64,000 nt of DNA from Petrosia ficiformis. Taxonomy: Eukaryota; Porifera; Demospongiae; Haplosclerida; Petrosiidae. Under the pieces are notes generated by a model that worked only from the letters and a program-made list of their open reading frames with translations, was not told where the DNA came from and made no database searches. Location: contig OX345651.1 in the NCBI GenBank assembly GCA_947044365.1, positions 3,339,926 through 3,403,925 of the forward strand. Direction: 5' to 3'. The translations under genes and the position numbers were made by a program. Positions 1-22,316 of this stretch are shown here, piece after piece; the stretch's first letter is position 1, and each line of letters begins with the position of its first letter.

Positions 1-1
1 G

Positions 2-559
2 AAGAGAGAGTATAATGAAATTATAGAAGGTATGGAAACAGATGAACAACAATTTAACACTCATGAATATTTTTCCAAATTGCTACACACTGATCCGACC
101 AATGATTACAATTTTATAAGAAGTAACGTAGGTGACTTAGCAAATGAAGTTGTCTCCTTAGTACAATCTTGTCATGATATTGACATCATGAAAACAGGAA
201 AAAAACATATGCAATCAGCAATTTCTCTTCTTAACGGCAAAAGTGGCACAGCTCAGGACAAAGAAGTCTTTCAACCTGCTAAAAAAATAGCTGGAAATTC
301 CAATCATATACAACAACTAAGGTTTTTTTCAACTAAAAAAAAAAGAGAAACACATGAAAGAGATGGGCAAAACCAACAAGAGATGAAGAAACAACAAAAA
401 ACAAAGATGGCAAAAACAGCCATTAAAGTTTGTGGCGTATGCTGGCAAGAAGATGACGAAAAAAATAGTGGATCTAATGTGAAATTTGTGGTCTATGGGT
501 TCATGAGTCACGCCATGGTGATCATAACAATGACACGTATATATGTAGCTCTTGTCTAA
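2..559 (+). pseudogene. Transposase-like 3' fragment with PHD-like zinc finger
   Basis: The frame is open to the left edge, so only the C-terminal part is present. The first ATG at 32 is internal. The visible part is lysine/glutamine-rich and ends in a cysteine cluster that starts CGVCWQEDDE. After about position 485 the frame continues as unrelated sequence, whereas the next frame over carries WVHESRHG and then YICSSCL, the expected second half of a PHD-like finger (cysteine pairs around a W-V-H). This indicates one frameshift inside the finger. C-terminal PHD-like fingers of this kind are common on animal transposase genes, so a mobile-element remnant is my inference. I cannot name the family from the part in the window. 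Confidence 0.5.
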
Positions 560-876
560 CTGGGCATAATTGATCATGTATTGTCTTAACGGAATCACCT
601 AAAAATCAAGTTCAAAGAACATATTCATTGTAGTTAAATATTACCTTATAGTATTATTATGCATACGTATTACTAAAATACACCCTAAGTCTCCAAATAA
701 AGTTCAAAGAATATAATTACATATTCACTGTATTTAAATACTACGTATACTCCACCAACGGGGCACGCCTACACTGTTAATATAATAGTACGGTGGGTAC
801 GCCAGACTACGCCTACAGAGTATGCGGAAGTATTCGAGATGGTAACCTTCTGGCTGATGACTATAAACAGCAGAAG
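560..876. other. Interval before receptor A
   Basis: AT-rich, with no coding signal of its own. The receptor A frame is open back to about 793, but its first in-frame ATG is at 877, so the end of this stretch is probably 5' UTR and promoter. No TATA box or initiator could be assigned with confidence. Confidence 0.4.
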
Positions 877-11184
<10,308 letters not shown>

Positions 11185-12729
11185 AGCTGTAGTTGATGAT
11201 GATGAGTATATTTAAATATTGAAAAACATCCAGCTTGTTACTCATTTCTATTTTTAAAATAACCTAGCTATTGAAATATTTGTGTTTTTTATTTTAATTA
11301 ATATCCAAATACATGTATAGTATTATATATAATTATGTATTAAATATAGATAAAGTATTTGTGTGTACTAATTACTGTTTCTAATAATATTCAATACCAC
11401 TAAACGTGTAAATCAATTGTTATTCATATACATTGAGTCATTTTGCCTGATATCGTACCATATACAGATGGATTTGCAGATTAAATCACAATACCAAGAA
11501 CCATACTATAATTCTCAAATTCAGTGGTTTCTTCAAGGGGGTGCTTAGTTGTTTGCAACTCCAACTTCAAAATTAATTACAATTACACAAAAAAGTTTGG
11601 TCCAGTAGTATAGGGTGTGGTCTTAAATGTATATATGTAGAACACTGATGGAAATGTTTGTTACTATGAAAAAGCCACTTCCATCAATAATAGCTACATG
11701 TATCAGGCCCATCCATAAGCAGGGGAGGGGTTCAATCTAAGCCCTCCTCTTTTTAAAATTTGAAAAACAATGGAAACTGCCAAGCAGTGTCTTGATGTAA
11801 CCATTTGCTACTATAAATAGAAATGTTCATTCTATAAATAAAAACCACACCCAAACATAACAATGAACTGCCTAATGATGATATATATACACCCAGAAAA
11901 TTAACCTGTAATTGTAAATAAGTTATGGTATGCTCTTAAACTCTGCACTTGGTTTTAAGTACTATATATAGTCTTAAATCCAGTCAATGAATGATGAAAG
12001 AATGTACTGAAGATACTTATACTCAGACTCAAAGGCTAAACTTATATATTCTGTATAATGTCATTGAAATGACTATATAATTATTGTTTGAGCAAACAGA
12101 CTATATACATACATTGAATCACTTTTAAAGAGGAACACAAGCAAGAGCTTTAGATAGAATTGTAATTATACTTGTAGTAAAATTTGATTGTAAAACTGAT
12201 GAAAACATCAATGTATCTAATATATATAATAGATAACTAGTAGATACATGGTTGTTTTCATGTCTAATCCCGAAATGTCAAATGAAAACAACAATGTATC
12301 TATAATAATTATATTATATTATATCTAATATATTAGATAAATCATTTGACATTTTGGGATTAGACATTGTGCCCTTATCTAACACTACTGGTATGAATGA
12401 TCTGAAATTCCTTGAATTAGTACTGGCATTCTTTCTTGGAAATATACTGAATAAACATTCAAAAGATATTGGAAAATACCCAAAAAGTGTATAATTTCCA
12501 TTGCATTTCCCTGGAAAAGGTATGATTTATCATTTGATACTGTCTGAATTTAATCTGATATTTAGCATGTAACTAGTACCATACCATTCCCACAACAAAT
12601 TCTTGATTCTTCTAATTAATTGAGATTAGCAATGAATTTTTTTTATAAAACAAATAAAACTATAATGAAACAAACTAAATTCAAATAAAACAAAACTCAA
12701 ATAATACACAAATTAAGAGTACTAGTTAA
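11185..12729. other. Gene-free interval between convergent genes
   Basis: AT-rich 3' flanks of receptor A (+) and the unknown gene (-). No coding frame with domain signal was seen. It contains the inverted-repeat cluster at about 12195-12368. Confidence 0.6.
12195..12368. repeat. Nested inverted repeats
   Basis: A segment around 12270 (TGTCTAATCCCGAAATGTCA) is repeated in inverse orientation around 12345-12368 with two or three changes. A second smaller hairpin (GATGAAAACATC...GTTGTTTTCAT) precedes it. It is probably a small palindromic element. Confidence 0.6.
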
Positions 12730-14277
12730 TTAGCTAACAGTCGAATATATGTTTAGGTTTAGGAATCCTTTCCCCAGGTATTTTGGTACTCTGAGGATAT
12801 ACCCTCCAGCTGGTGAATTTTTCCCTATTCTATCTCTCTTCCAGAGGAACATAACACCTTTCTACATATAACACAGTTGTATCAGTAATCTTCATGCAAT
12901 GTTTAGCATACCTGCAGTTCATTAAAGTGTGTTGTGTTGTATATTGTTTCTGCAAGTTTGATTTCCGGAGGATTATTCATCAGATGATCTTCAAACATCA
13001 CTTTTGCATACATATCTGTAAACACTATAAAACATATATACAGCACTGTATGACAACATACCATCCCGAAATTCCACAAAATTTCCAGTTGCAATAGCTT
13101 GGTCTTGATATGTGATTATGATAGATTGACTGGGGGATGTCATGTATAAATTATAAAGGATTCTAATTTTAGTTGTAATATACCCTTTCTTAATCTTTGA
13201 CTTGTAAACTGTGTCCTATAATTGGATGAAATATGACACTTGTATATTTACATGTAGAAAGGTTGTAAAGAAATTTTCACGGGAAGAAAACCTGAGTAAT
13301 TACAAATTACACTGTACCATTACAGTACTAATGAAATTTACCTTTGACGTTCGATTATGAGTACTTTCCTGGATGTATGTATACAAAACAGTAAGAAATA
13401 ATTTGCCATGAGGAGTTACTAAAAAAGAATGTCTTTCCTGTTGCTTCTACAGTAAGATACCAGTTTAGAACCCACAGAAACAGGCACATACATATATAAT
13501 TATGTATATAATCATATATATATACCTTTGTGTCTGAGTCACTTTCGCTTGAAGATGTTGGTGATTGTATCTACATGTGTCAGATAATATAATGAAATTG
13601 TATTAGATAGTGAAAAATGCATTACCTTTGCTTTGCCTTTAACACTAATCTTGCCCTGTATGGCCAAGCAGGTGGTAATGAGAGTGTGCATTACAGACCA
13701 CTGTAAAAATTAATGGGTTAGTATAACTCTCATTTGGTTACATGAGTTTCAATGCAATATTACTTCTAAGGTATAATTATTGTATTCAATTACCTGTGGA
13801 GAACAGAGATTATTTGTTGACATATTCCTGTATTTAATGAATAACGAATAACAGAAAACAAATAACAGATGACAAATAACAAACAACAAATAATGAATAT
13901 CAAATAACAGAAAACAAATAACAGAAAACAAATAACAAATAACAGACAAAAAATAACAAATAACAAAATTAATTATATTCAACAAATAATTAAATATGAA
14001 TTATATATAAATTATGTACTTTTTATACTAGTCAATATAGACGAAAACAAAAATGGTACTTGTAAATATTACCTACCAGGAAAATAAATCAACATTAATT
14101 GAAACTCTGGTAACCAAATGAGGGTAAAATAACCAAGTCATTTTTACAATGCAGTTATTACAATTAAATTATACCTATTACTCACCTTGGATTTCTTCTT
14201 ATGCTTGGTTTTTGAGAACCTAGACATATGAGAAGTTGCTTATTGCTGTATGCTTACTTTTTCTGCCATATCTTTAA
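12730..14277 (-). CDS. Unrecognised multi-exon protein, 5' end unresolved
   Basis: Exons on the minus strand, 5' to 3': 14258-14277, 14186-14219, 13626-13700, 13526-13570, 13342-13446, 13184-13215, 13062-13129, 12912-13015, 12730-12861. They total 615 nt, 204 aa plus stop, with consistent phase and GT-AG borders. The first exon has no ATG, so the start lies further upstream. The protein has a lysine-rich stretch (KTKHKKKSK), a Ser-rich acidic patch (SPTSSSESDSD), and a C-terminal half that looks globular, with EFRDDMYAKVMFEDH and a final SPAGGYILRVPKYLGKG. No signal peptide or membrane segment is visible. I do not recognise the family. It converges with receptor A. Confidence 0.55.
13845..13970. 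repeat. Short tandem array (AACAAATAACAGAAA-like)
   Basis: Imperfect repeats of AACAAATAACAGA units, within an intron of the unrecognised minus-strand gene. Confidence 0.85.
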
Positions 14278-16134
14278 CTGTAGGTAAGTAGCTGTTACAA
14301 TCAGTCTCTGGATAATTTTCACTAAAACTACATGTGACAGCCAGTGTTAATTAGTTCATCCATTGGATAAAGATGCATTTTGCATGATAATCAGATGTCT
14401 GAAAAATAATTAGATGATATTCATTTTGACTCAGATAAATTTCCAATGTCTACAATGATTTTCAGACATTATATTGAAGAAATAAATTAGGAAATGCTAC
14501 GTTTTTGGAAATTTTTCAGATATATCTGAAATAATCAGATTTTTTCTTGACATAAATCAGATATTATAGTGCAGTAGTGTAAATCATTACTTTTTTTTTG
14601 TTGTTGTTTTTTTCCATCCTAATCTCATAAACACTTTATTTTGACTGAATAATTTTCCAAAGTACAAATTACGGTAGTACTCTCTATGTAGTGATGGCCC
14701 GAAAAAGAAAATGGCCGACTGTACATTTCAATTGCAAGTGGAAAGCTGAAATCTCTATTAAATGACGGACATATGAATTGATATAGTACACTTGCAAAAC
14801 ACTTCATATTTGTTTGTGCATATATATATTCTAGTCACGACCTGCCAATAAAGTACTAATCATCAAAGATCAAGACTTCATTCCCTTTGAACAAACAATT
14901 CAGCTTTTTATGACTGAATACTGTCATTCTTACAAGACAATAATATATATAGCTATACTAATTCATTTAACTATAAGTGAGAACTATAATTATGCTTCTG
15001 TGAATTGTGAAGTTCTTTCAGTAGCCTGGCCCAGGATTAGCATCTCAAGAGTACATGTGCTGTTACTTTTAAAAATAACTTGTTGTTATGTATAATATTA
15101 ATACTGTAGCAATTCACATAATACTGTAGCCTTCACCATAGTAACATTGTATCATTTCTATAGCTCAATCAAAAAACTAGATCTTTAGTCTGCTGTATGT
15201 CTGTGCCTGTGTCTGTATAATCTTGACAGAGATTATATCCTGTATATAATTATAAATATAATTTTTATATATAATTAACTTCATATACAATATAAATTAT
15301 TATTATTAATACTAATCATATCTAGTTCAAGGTTAAACTATGGTGAAGCTTGGAGTGTCCAACTGTTGCGTACCTGTGGTTATATCATTCTATTGACTTT
15401 AGCTAACTGTATAGATCAAGCTTCGATCTCATCTAGATGCTATTCAGGTAAATATAAATAGTTTCTAGCTTCCAAGGGCTGTGATTCAAGTAGAATGGGC
15501 CACATCCCCTCCCAGCTCCCTCTGTAGCTGCTTACAATGCAAGTCTGTGGAACCCACCATAATCTGATCCATAGTTATAGCTATATCACAACAAGTTGAA
15601 CAACTTCCCTTGCTAGTTATAAGTGCCCCACATCTATATTCATTAACCAGTGCAATGTCTTGTGATCCTAGGTTAATTTTGTTGAAGATTTGTGGATAAT
15701 TGCATTTTTATGACATGCTCATTCCTGTGACTAGCCATGCTAATGTAATACTATGACTGATCATGTTTGTGTGTTTTTTTTTATTATTCTATAGGCTATT
15801 TGTAAACTTACTGTTGTTTAGTTAAGTGCACTTTTCATTATCAAAAACATCATTTATATATCAGTGTAAAAAATGTCATAGGATATAGTATGCATGGTGT
15901 AGGTGTTGTGTCATATTTGTACTTAAATAAACATCTGTTACACTATTAAACAACATAATTTGATAACAATTACAACTTTTGAACATTAACATGTCATTGA
16001 CTGCATGTGATTTGTAACCAATTAATATGTGATCTGTAACTAGCTAATGTGTGAATATAATTATATACCAAAAGTAAGTAGCTATTGGTAAAAGTAAATT
16101 CGGTGATTTTCCACATCCGAACTTAACTAAACCG
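14278..16134. other. No gene seen; 5' side of the unrecognised gene
   Basis: AT-rich. The missing start exon of the minus-strand gene should lie here. A frame at 14625-14807 (-) begins with ATG but shows no splice link or domain, so I did not join it. Confidence 0.4.
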
Positions 16135-17133
16135 CTATTTAACATACAATTCAATTATATACAGAGGTGTGTCTTCATTAGGTTGTCCCTGATCACTACA
16201 CACCCTCAACTCAATATCATCAGTAGTACTCTCATTCAAGGTTTTAAGAAACCATGGCATGTTAAGATTAGTACAACAAGTAGACTCATGTCCGTTACAG
16301 TTCTGCCCATCCCATAGAGGATCATCAGCAAAAAGAACTTCAGACTTAGGTGGACTAGGTAAACCTGATTCACAATAGTAATCATTGTTAACAAAAGAAG
16401 GAGGAGATGCAATACTACCATTGTTACATGGACAACTCCTCAAAACTAGACTTGTTTCAGCCCATCCTCCTGCATATGTCCATATGTGTTGACGAGGATT
16501 ACTACCATATGTTATTGGAATGCCATCAATATAATATGATTCAATGTCACTATTTCCTGTGTTAAAAGCATCAGGTGAACCATACTGGTATCCTCTCACT
16601 TGTCCACAGACATTGCTGTAATCCAGACTATAAGTGGAGAAGAAGGTTGAGTCACAACCTGGTCCAGAAGGATTAGGTCGTCCACAAACATCATGATTGA
16701 TATTGATATACCCTGTTTGATTCAATCCAGAGGGACAAGTAGTACCAGGTTCTGTCATGTTGAGGTAAGCCACTCTTGTCCATCCTCCATCACCACCACA
16801 ATTTATCCCCTCCATGTCACAGTAGACAGTGACAATGCTTCCGTTATTCATTGTGATATTGTAATATCCTGATTTAACATCAGGGTTGGTTTCATATATA
16901 TCTAAACAGGAAAAATTGTAGAACTGGAAACAAGAAGTTGGCAAGTTGGAGGGACAAATGATGTATGTATGTAACTTTCCATCATTAAACTTGAAAGTAT
17001 TTCCAATATTGTTGATGTTGCAACATTGTTGTTCATACAATGAGGGTTGACGTTGACTATTGCAATCACTCATACAGTAGGGATCCTCTCCATTAGTGAC
17101 AGTAACCAGAACTACAAGCACTATAAGATACAT
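16135..17133 (-). CDS. Secreted fibrinogen-like protein, single exon
   Basis: 332 aa from an ATG that gives a clear signal peptide (MYLIVLVVLVTVTNGED). The mature part is Cys-, Asn- and Gly-rich. A short Cys segment is followed by DVKSGYYNI and VYCDMEG, then CGGDGGWTRVAYLN, the hallmark start of a fibrinogen C-terminal / collagen COLFI-like fold. The C-terminal half has CGQVRGYQYGSPDAF, WTYAGGWAE, CCTNLNMPWF and a final IELYVK. Several N-glycosylation sequons (NMT, NQT, NGS) suit a secreted product. There are no introns, unlike its neighbours. Large families of such proteins are known in sponges. A role in matrix or microbe recognition is inference only. Confidence 0.85.
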   Translation of the reverse strand: MYLIVLVVLVTVTNGEDPYCMSDCNSQRQPSLYEQQCCNINNIGNTFKFNDGKLHTYIICPSNLPTSCFQFYNFSCLDIYETNPDVKSGYYNITMNNGSIVTVYCDMEGINCGGDGGWTRVAYLNMTEPGTTCPSGLNQTGYININHDVCGRPNPSGPGCDSTFFSTYSLDYSNVCGQVRGYQYGSPDAFNTGNSDIESYYIDGIPITYGSNPRQHIWTYAGGWAETSLVLRSCPCNNGSIASPPSFVNNDYYCESGLPSPPKSEVLFADDPLWDGQNCNGHESTCCTNLNMPWFLKTLNESTTDDIELRVCSDQGQPNEDTPLYIIELYVK

Positions 17134-17814
17134 TTCAAATAATAAACTTTAAAATTTATTATTTACAGAGCAAAATTTCACCGCAAATTGCAACACAGTA
17201 GTCTCACAAAAACTGTGGCAACTCTCACGTGACAAAAGCATCTATGGAACGCCAAATACGACAAAAATTTGTAAATAATCTATCGTCGATCTTTAATGTG
17301 GAGTCATCTAGGATGAAATCCATGCTCTGTTGTTTTGTCGTCTCTATTCTGAGTATAGGGAGGGTTTCATGAAAGTCTTTCATGATGGATGTGTTTCAAA
17401 ATATTTCGTATACTTTATTGTGAATTGTGAGGATCCTAAAGTACAACGTGCTTTAGGAGCATTTGTTTACCATATTCTTAAAGTTTAATTTTATTGCTTT
17501 AATATTTCATAATAATTATGTATATAATTTTGTTTCCTATGGGCTATCCTGGTTTTATGTGGAATTAATAATAATTATTATTATTATTATTTAAGGGTGG
17601 GCCTGTCTCCACCCCCCCCCCCCCCCCCCCGTTGTCTAAATAACAATTCTAATTAATGCCCCCGTGCATCGTGGTTTGCAGAAATGAGCCAATTTTGCCC
17701 CATTACAGGATTAACTTAGTCTGATTTGGACTCTGACTCTGAGAGCATCGAATCAGTAGACCAATGAAGATCGTGAACAGTGCCAGATTCTCAGTTGTCA
17801 TCATCAATAATGTA

Positions 17815-18440
17815 TGTAACGTACGTACGTCGCAAACGTCGACCACACCTCTAACGCTAGCGCTGGTCTCAAGTTCGCCATTTTCATAAGTGTATTCATT
17901 AATCGAGCCATGTGTAATTAATTACGCATGCGCACTTGTGTACTCGGAACAATGAATATAACATTGGAATACTGACGTGACACAGACACTAGGACTGCAG
18001 ACAGTGAAATAGAGAATAGACTAGTACTGACCTTCATTGATGAACAAATTTTAAATGAATATATGATTGTATGATTTTATGATATAGCTATAACTTACAC
18101 CAGTATTTCTGCTATGTACAAAAAATATTCACACCATTGAAAAAAACAATGGAAACAAGAATGATAAAAAAACATTTTCAATAAAAATGAAAGAAGATGT
18201 AGGAACATCAAAACCCAAAAAGCATGCAAACAAGGTTGGGAGGCTAATATAGGACCCAAAATTAAACAAACCACTTCCATATAACCCTACATAAGTACAG
18301 CTCATTTATTGAAAATGTTTTTTTTTATCATTCTAATCATTGATTATACCTTCCGAGAATCCGGCAGTGCGTCGTGCACGAGTAGCCGTGTAATCGTTAA
18401 CGCGCGTTAACGGTCGGTTTACGTATCACATGATTATCAC
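17815..18440. promoter_or_regulatory. CpG-bearing segment, possible regulatory region
   Basis: It contains unusually many CG dinucleotides for this AT-rich window (ACGTACGTACGTCGC, GTCGACC, GCGTCGTGCACG, AACGCGCGTTAACGG) and E-box-like CACGTG at about 18438. No gene start was found beside it, so its function is unproven. Confidence 0.3.
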
Positions 18441-18738
18441 GTGTTACAGACTATTTAATTTTAATGGGTGGTGCCCAGTGACAAAGATGAAAGAGTTGTA
18501 AAACATATTCATTGTTGTGTAACCCAAGGCAACACCCAAACTCACTCGACAAAATCGGGTGCTGAGCAGCTCGACTACTTTTCAAGATGTTATCCAACCT
18601 TTTGTACAAGAACTACAAATAAAAGAGTTATTATTTCTAATATTTACAGCTGCTTGGAATTCAAGTGAGTCACTGAGCGCATTATGTATGCATTTTTTAT
18701 AAGCTGCTAGGTATTTCACATGAAAATGGTTGCTTGTT

Positions 18739-18740
<2 letters not shown>

Positions 18741-18774
<34 letters not shown>

Positions 18775-18803
18775 TATATATATAATTATATATATATATA
18801 TAT
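18741..18803. repeat. (AT)n microsatellite
   Basis: About 60 bp of TA repeats with two ATTA interruptions. Confidence 0.95.
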
Positions 18804-19029
18804 GTTGTATAATTGTAGAGTGAGAGAGAGAGACATTTTGTACCACTAGCTGCTATTGGGTTACTGATAATTGTGACTCAGTAAGAGAGTTTATGTATAG
18901 GTCTGTTTCTGCTTTCAAATAATGAAATGTAGAACAAATCTTTTTTTTTATTAGTAATTCAATATCAGCAATTGTTAGTTACCAACAGCATACATATTCA
19001 TAACAAATTAACAATGGCTTGAAATTCAA

Positions 19030-19166
19030 GTGTTGTTGTAGTTAACTATTGAAGTAACTAAATTTGGCACTTTTTTTGAAAACTAAAACCACTCAATTAG
19101 AAGCTTGAGAAACTAGGCATACTATTACTAAAAGTGGTCATTGTTGTCATACCAAATCAACGCTGC
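19030..19166. mobile_element. MITE family 2, partial copy
   Basis: Matches the AACTAAAAC / GTTTTAGTT-rich family: a GTGTTGTTGTAGTTAAC end, a central AAACTAAAACC, then CTAAAAGTGGTCATTGTTGTC. Confidence 0.55.
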
Positions 19167-19379
19167 AGGCTTATTGAGACTCCATGCAACTATTATTATT
19201 ATGTATATTATATATTTTGTTAGTTTGTCTTATTGCAGAAGAATATGGTCTCATTGATTCATGTTAGGTAGCTATACACACAATGATAGATTCATAGTAG
19301 TAACAAATGTATGTCATATATTATTAAAATAGACTACATAGATTTGATAGGTCTTCTAGCACATGAGAATTTTGAGCAT

Positions 19380-19585
19380 TAACTCAAGTCTACTTTTAAT
19401 TGTGTGTACTAATTTTAGCGACTAACATAATAATCGCTAAATTAGTACGTGCTAAAATATATATTTCATGCTCATTAATTTGCATTAGGCAGGTGTGGCT
19501 CAGAAATTCGTTAAAATTAATGCATGCTAAATCTGAGCATTTAAAAATCGCTAAATTTAGTGGATGCAGACTTAAGCCTTAAGGT
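19380..19585. mobile_element. MITE family 4 (TTTAGCGA element)
   Basis: Carries the inverted segments TTTTAGCGACTAAC and AATCGCTAAATTTAGTGG and ends in AGACTTAAGCCTTAAGG. Parts recur at about 35310-35400 and 41428-41580. No coding capacity. Confidence 0.5.
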
Positions 19586-19889
19586 ACCTTATCATTATGA
19601 ATGAGATTTGGTTGACTGGTAAATTATTACTCTTCTTACCTACATAATTTTAATGGCTATTTTTATCAGGATATTGAGTGTTTTCACATGTTATACACAA
19701 TAAATTGTCTTTGAAGACTCTTATTTTTTCAATTCTGAACACTCTTTTAATTCCTGTTTAGATTCTCAACTACAACAACACAAAATCATATAGGATCTGT
19801 TTCTCTTGCTATTTTTTAATAGCCTGTACCATGTTGTTTATATGTGTTATAATTCAGATATTGGAAGTTTTAGACCTGTTTATAACTTA

Positions 19890-20091
19890 CAGCAGAGGTT
19901 TTGATGAAATTTTGAAGCATAGGCCAAATTGGCTCAAAAGTTTGTGCCATTGGGAAGACACCTTGAGCAACTGTTACTGACAATATAATCATAATTAACT
20001 GTGTCATCTGGCCCAAAGAGACAACTGTGCAGCACCAAATAAGAAGCTCTGTGGGCCAATGGTGCGCCATATGACTTTATCAAAAACGCTG
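19890..20091. mobile_element. MITE family 3, copy 1
   Basis: About 200 bp with ends GGTTTTGATGAAATTTT and CTTTATCAAAAACGCTG. Internal marks are CATAATTAACTGTGTCATCTG and AATAAGAAGCTCTGTGGGCC. Other copies lie at 54175, 56190 (inverted) and 61685. Confidence 0.7.
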
Positions 20092-20370
20092 CTTGCCAGT
20101 TTCCTTGTATAGTGATAGACACTGAACTACAGTAACAGAGGCACACGGGATATAAATCACTAGTAGAATGCAGATGCAGTCTGTTATAGTGAAATATAAT
20201 CCTGTACACTCGCGTGTGCTTCCCTCGTGCTAGGGATTATATTTCAGCACTACATGTAGACCACATGTGCATTCTATAACTATAAATTCTGTACTGTTTG
20301 GTACTAGGAAGAAAGCAGACCTTACAGAATATAAATGTCAAAGTAAATTTCCTTAAATGAATTCCTTTTA

Positions 20371-20576
20371 CTAAGGCACTGTAACTTTTAGTTAACTGAA
20401 TTGTAACTAATACAAGTCTATATAACTATAACTAACTAAAATGAAGAATAGCCAATAATGGACACTTTTAGTTAAAACTAAAACCATTTTAGTAAGCCTA
20501 ATATTATTATAACTAAAATTTTGATAACATTTCATACTATAACTAAAAGTGGTCATTATTGTCATACTAAAACAAC
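20371..20576. mobile_element. MITE family 2 copy
   Basis: Starts CTAAGGCACTGTAACTTTTA and ends GTCATACTAAAACAAC, with the internal AATAATGGACACTTTTAGTT shared by the family. Confidence 0.65.
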
Positions 20577-20629
20577 CTTACAATTAATACAGTCATTATT
20601 TAGCCTAAATACCTAATTTACAATGAAAC

Positions 20630-20765
20630 AGTAAACAACAGTACATGTACATGTACATGTATGTCAGATATTTACAAAATATTTGATTAATGGTAGATGT
20701 ACACATACCATTAATCAAATATTTTGTAAATATCTGACATACATGTACATGTACTGTTGTTTACT
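20630..20765. repeat. Long near-perfect palindrome
   Basis: Two arms of about 60 bp: AGTAAACAACAGTACATG onward at the left, and the complement ending CTGTTGTTTACT at 20765. They surround a loop of about 10 bases near 20698 and match except for one extra TACATG in the left arm. It is either a foldback element or the source of a long RNA hairpin. Confidence 0.85.
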
Positions 20766-21524
20766 AGTGCTGTTGCTTAGCAACCTCCAAATTGTTGTGC
20801 CATTTTATCAATATTTAAGCTGCTCATGCATAGCTATAACTACATGTACATACATTGTATATCAATCAAATCAACTACATAATTATATAAATATTAATTA
20901 TTCAAAGCTCGTTACCAAATCAAGCTACATATTATTGATTCTTTCAAGCTCATTGTCAAATCAAGCTATATACATATAATTCTGCAAAGCTCATTACTAC
21001 ACAAAATATTAATTCTTTAAACCTCAATTACCTGACTATTGTGTATTGTTTATGATATACTCCTGTTCCATATACATGTATATATATTATAAATTGATCT
21101 TTGTGTAGGTAGATTTAACCACGTTCAAAAGATATTTGATTGCTGACAATATTGTCAATATTCTAATTTTCCTACTTCCTCACATTACCAGCTTATCATA
21201 AAGACCTCTGATTATACACTAAGGCTTACTATTATGAGTATAATGTTAATTATAACACACTTACAAGTGATATATCAGATTTATAATCATCACAGAGGTC
21301 GAGGTGATTATAAATCTGTTTTTAGCATGAGTAGGCGTATTTGTAATGAATATATTTCCGGAAGGGTTAAAAGGCTACTGTAGCTGTGTGTAGTTTCTCC
21401 TTACGTTTTGTCTTGAGTTTGGACCACGTGAGTGTTGTAGTCTTGTTGTATTTTATGTTGCTGTGGTCAATGGCAGGTTTTATATTGTAGCTTAGATGCT
21501 ATCGCATGTTGAAATAAATTTGTT

Positions 21525-21791
21525 GGGGGGGACTGAAGTTATGGAGGGATATCTACCCTTCTCCCCTCACTGTATGAACTGATTATTGTTATTAATTATA
21601 TAGTTACATGTTCATTATTACTATATTATACATGTACATGTACTATAATAATATGTTTGTTGGGGGGGACTGAAGTTATGGAGGGATATCTACCCTTCTC
21701 CCCTCACTGTATGAACTGATTATTGTTATTAATTATATAGTTACATGTTCATTATTACTATATTATACATGTACATGTACTATAATAATAT
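21525..21791. repeat. Two-copy tandem duplication, unit about 133 bp
   Basis: The unit begins TTTGTTGGGGGGGACTGAAG at about 21519 and again at about 21654, and continues through a shared CTACCCTTCTCCCCTCAC and ATTATACATGTACATG. The two copies look identical, so the duplication is recent or an assembly artefact. Confidence 0.85.
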
Positions 21792-22316
21792 GTTTGTTGC
21801 GTCTTTGAGTGTATTAATATTATGTTGCTAGTGTTTAGCATTCCATAGTATGAAGGTTGATAATTTGATACTTAGTAATAATAGTAAGTGATAATCAATG
21901 TTTGCATCAATAATATACAACATACATGTACACGTATATGTACATATCCTAATGTACATACATGTTTCTTAATGTTAACATATACATGTACATGTCTTGA
22001 TGGTATGTTTTAATGCACACATGTACATGTACATGTACTAAGTATGTACATGTCTTAATTTACAAGTACATGTCTTAAAGTTAATGTACATGTACATGTG
22101 TCTAAATGTAGATGTGTCTCAATGTACATGTGTCTCAATGTACATGTGTCTTAATGTACATGTGTCTGTCATTTTAAAGACTTGTTTTGTTATGTCAATT
22201 GAATTCTTATGATAATTTATAAATTTTGTTAACCACAACAAAATAATCCATGGGCATTTACGTAGTTTAATAATTTTTAAGGTGTCAATCACTGTATTAC
22301 TAAATACATACATAAC

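Noticed and set aside
13749..13985. Leu/Phe/Ile-rich minus-strand frame resembling a membrane protein
   Set aside because: It is the translation of the AACAAATAACAGA tandem array inside an intron.
18468..18668. 66-codon frame after the CpG-bearing segment
   Set aside because: It starts at GTG rather than ATG, shows no domain, and no partner exon was found. Kept only as a finding about the region.
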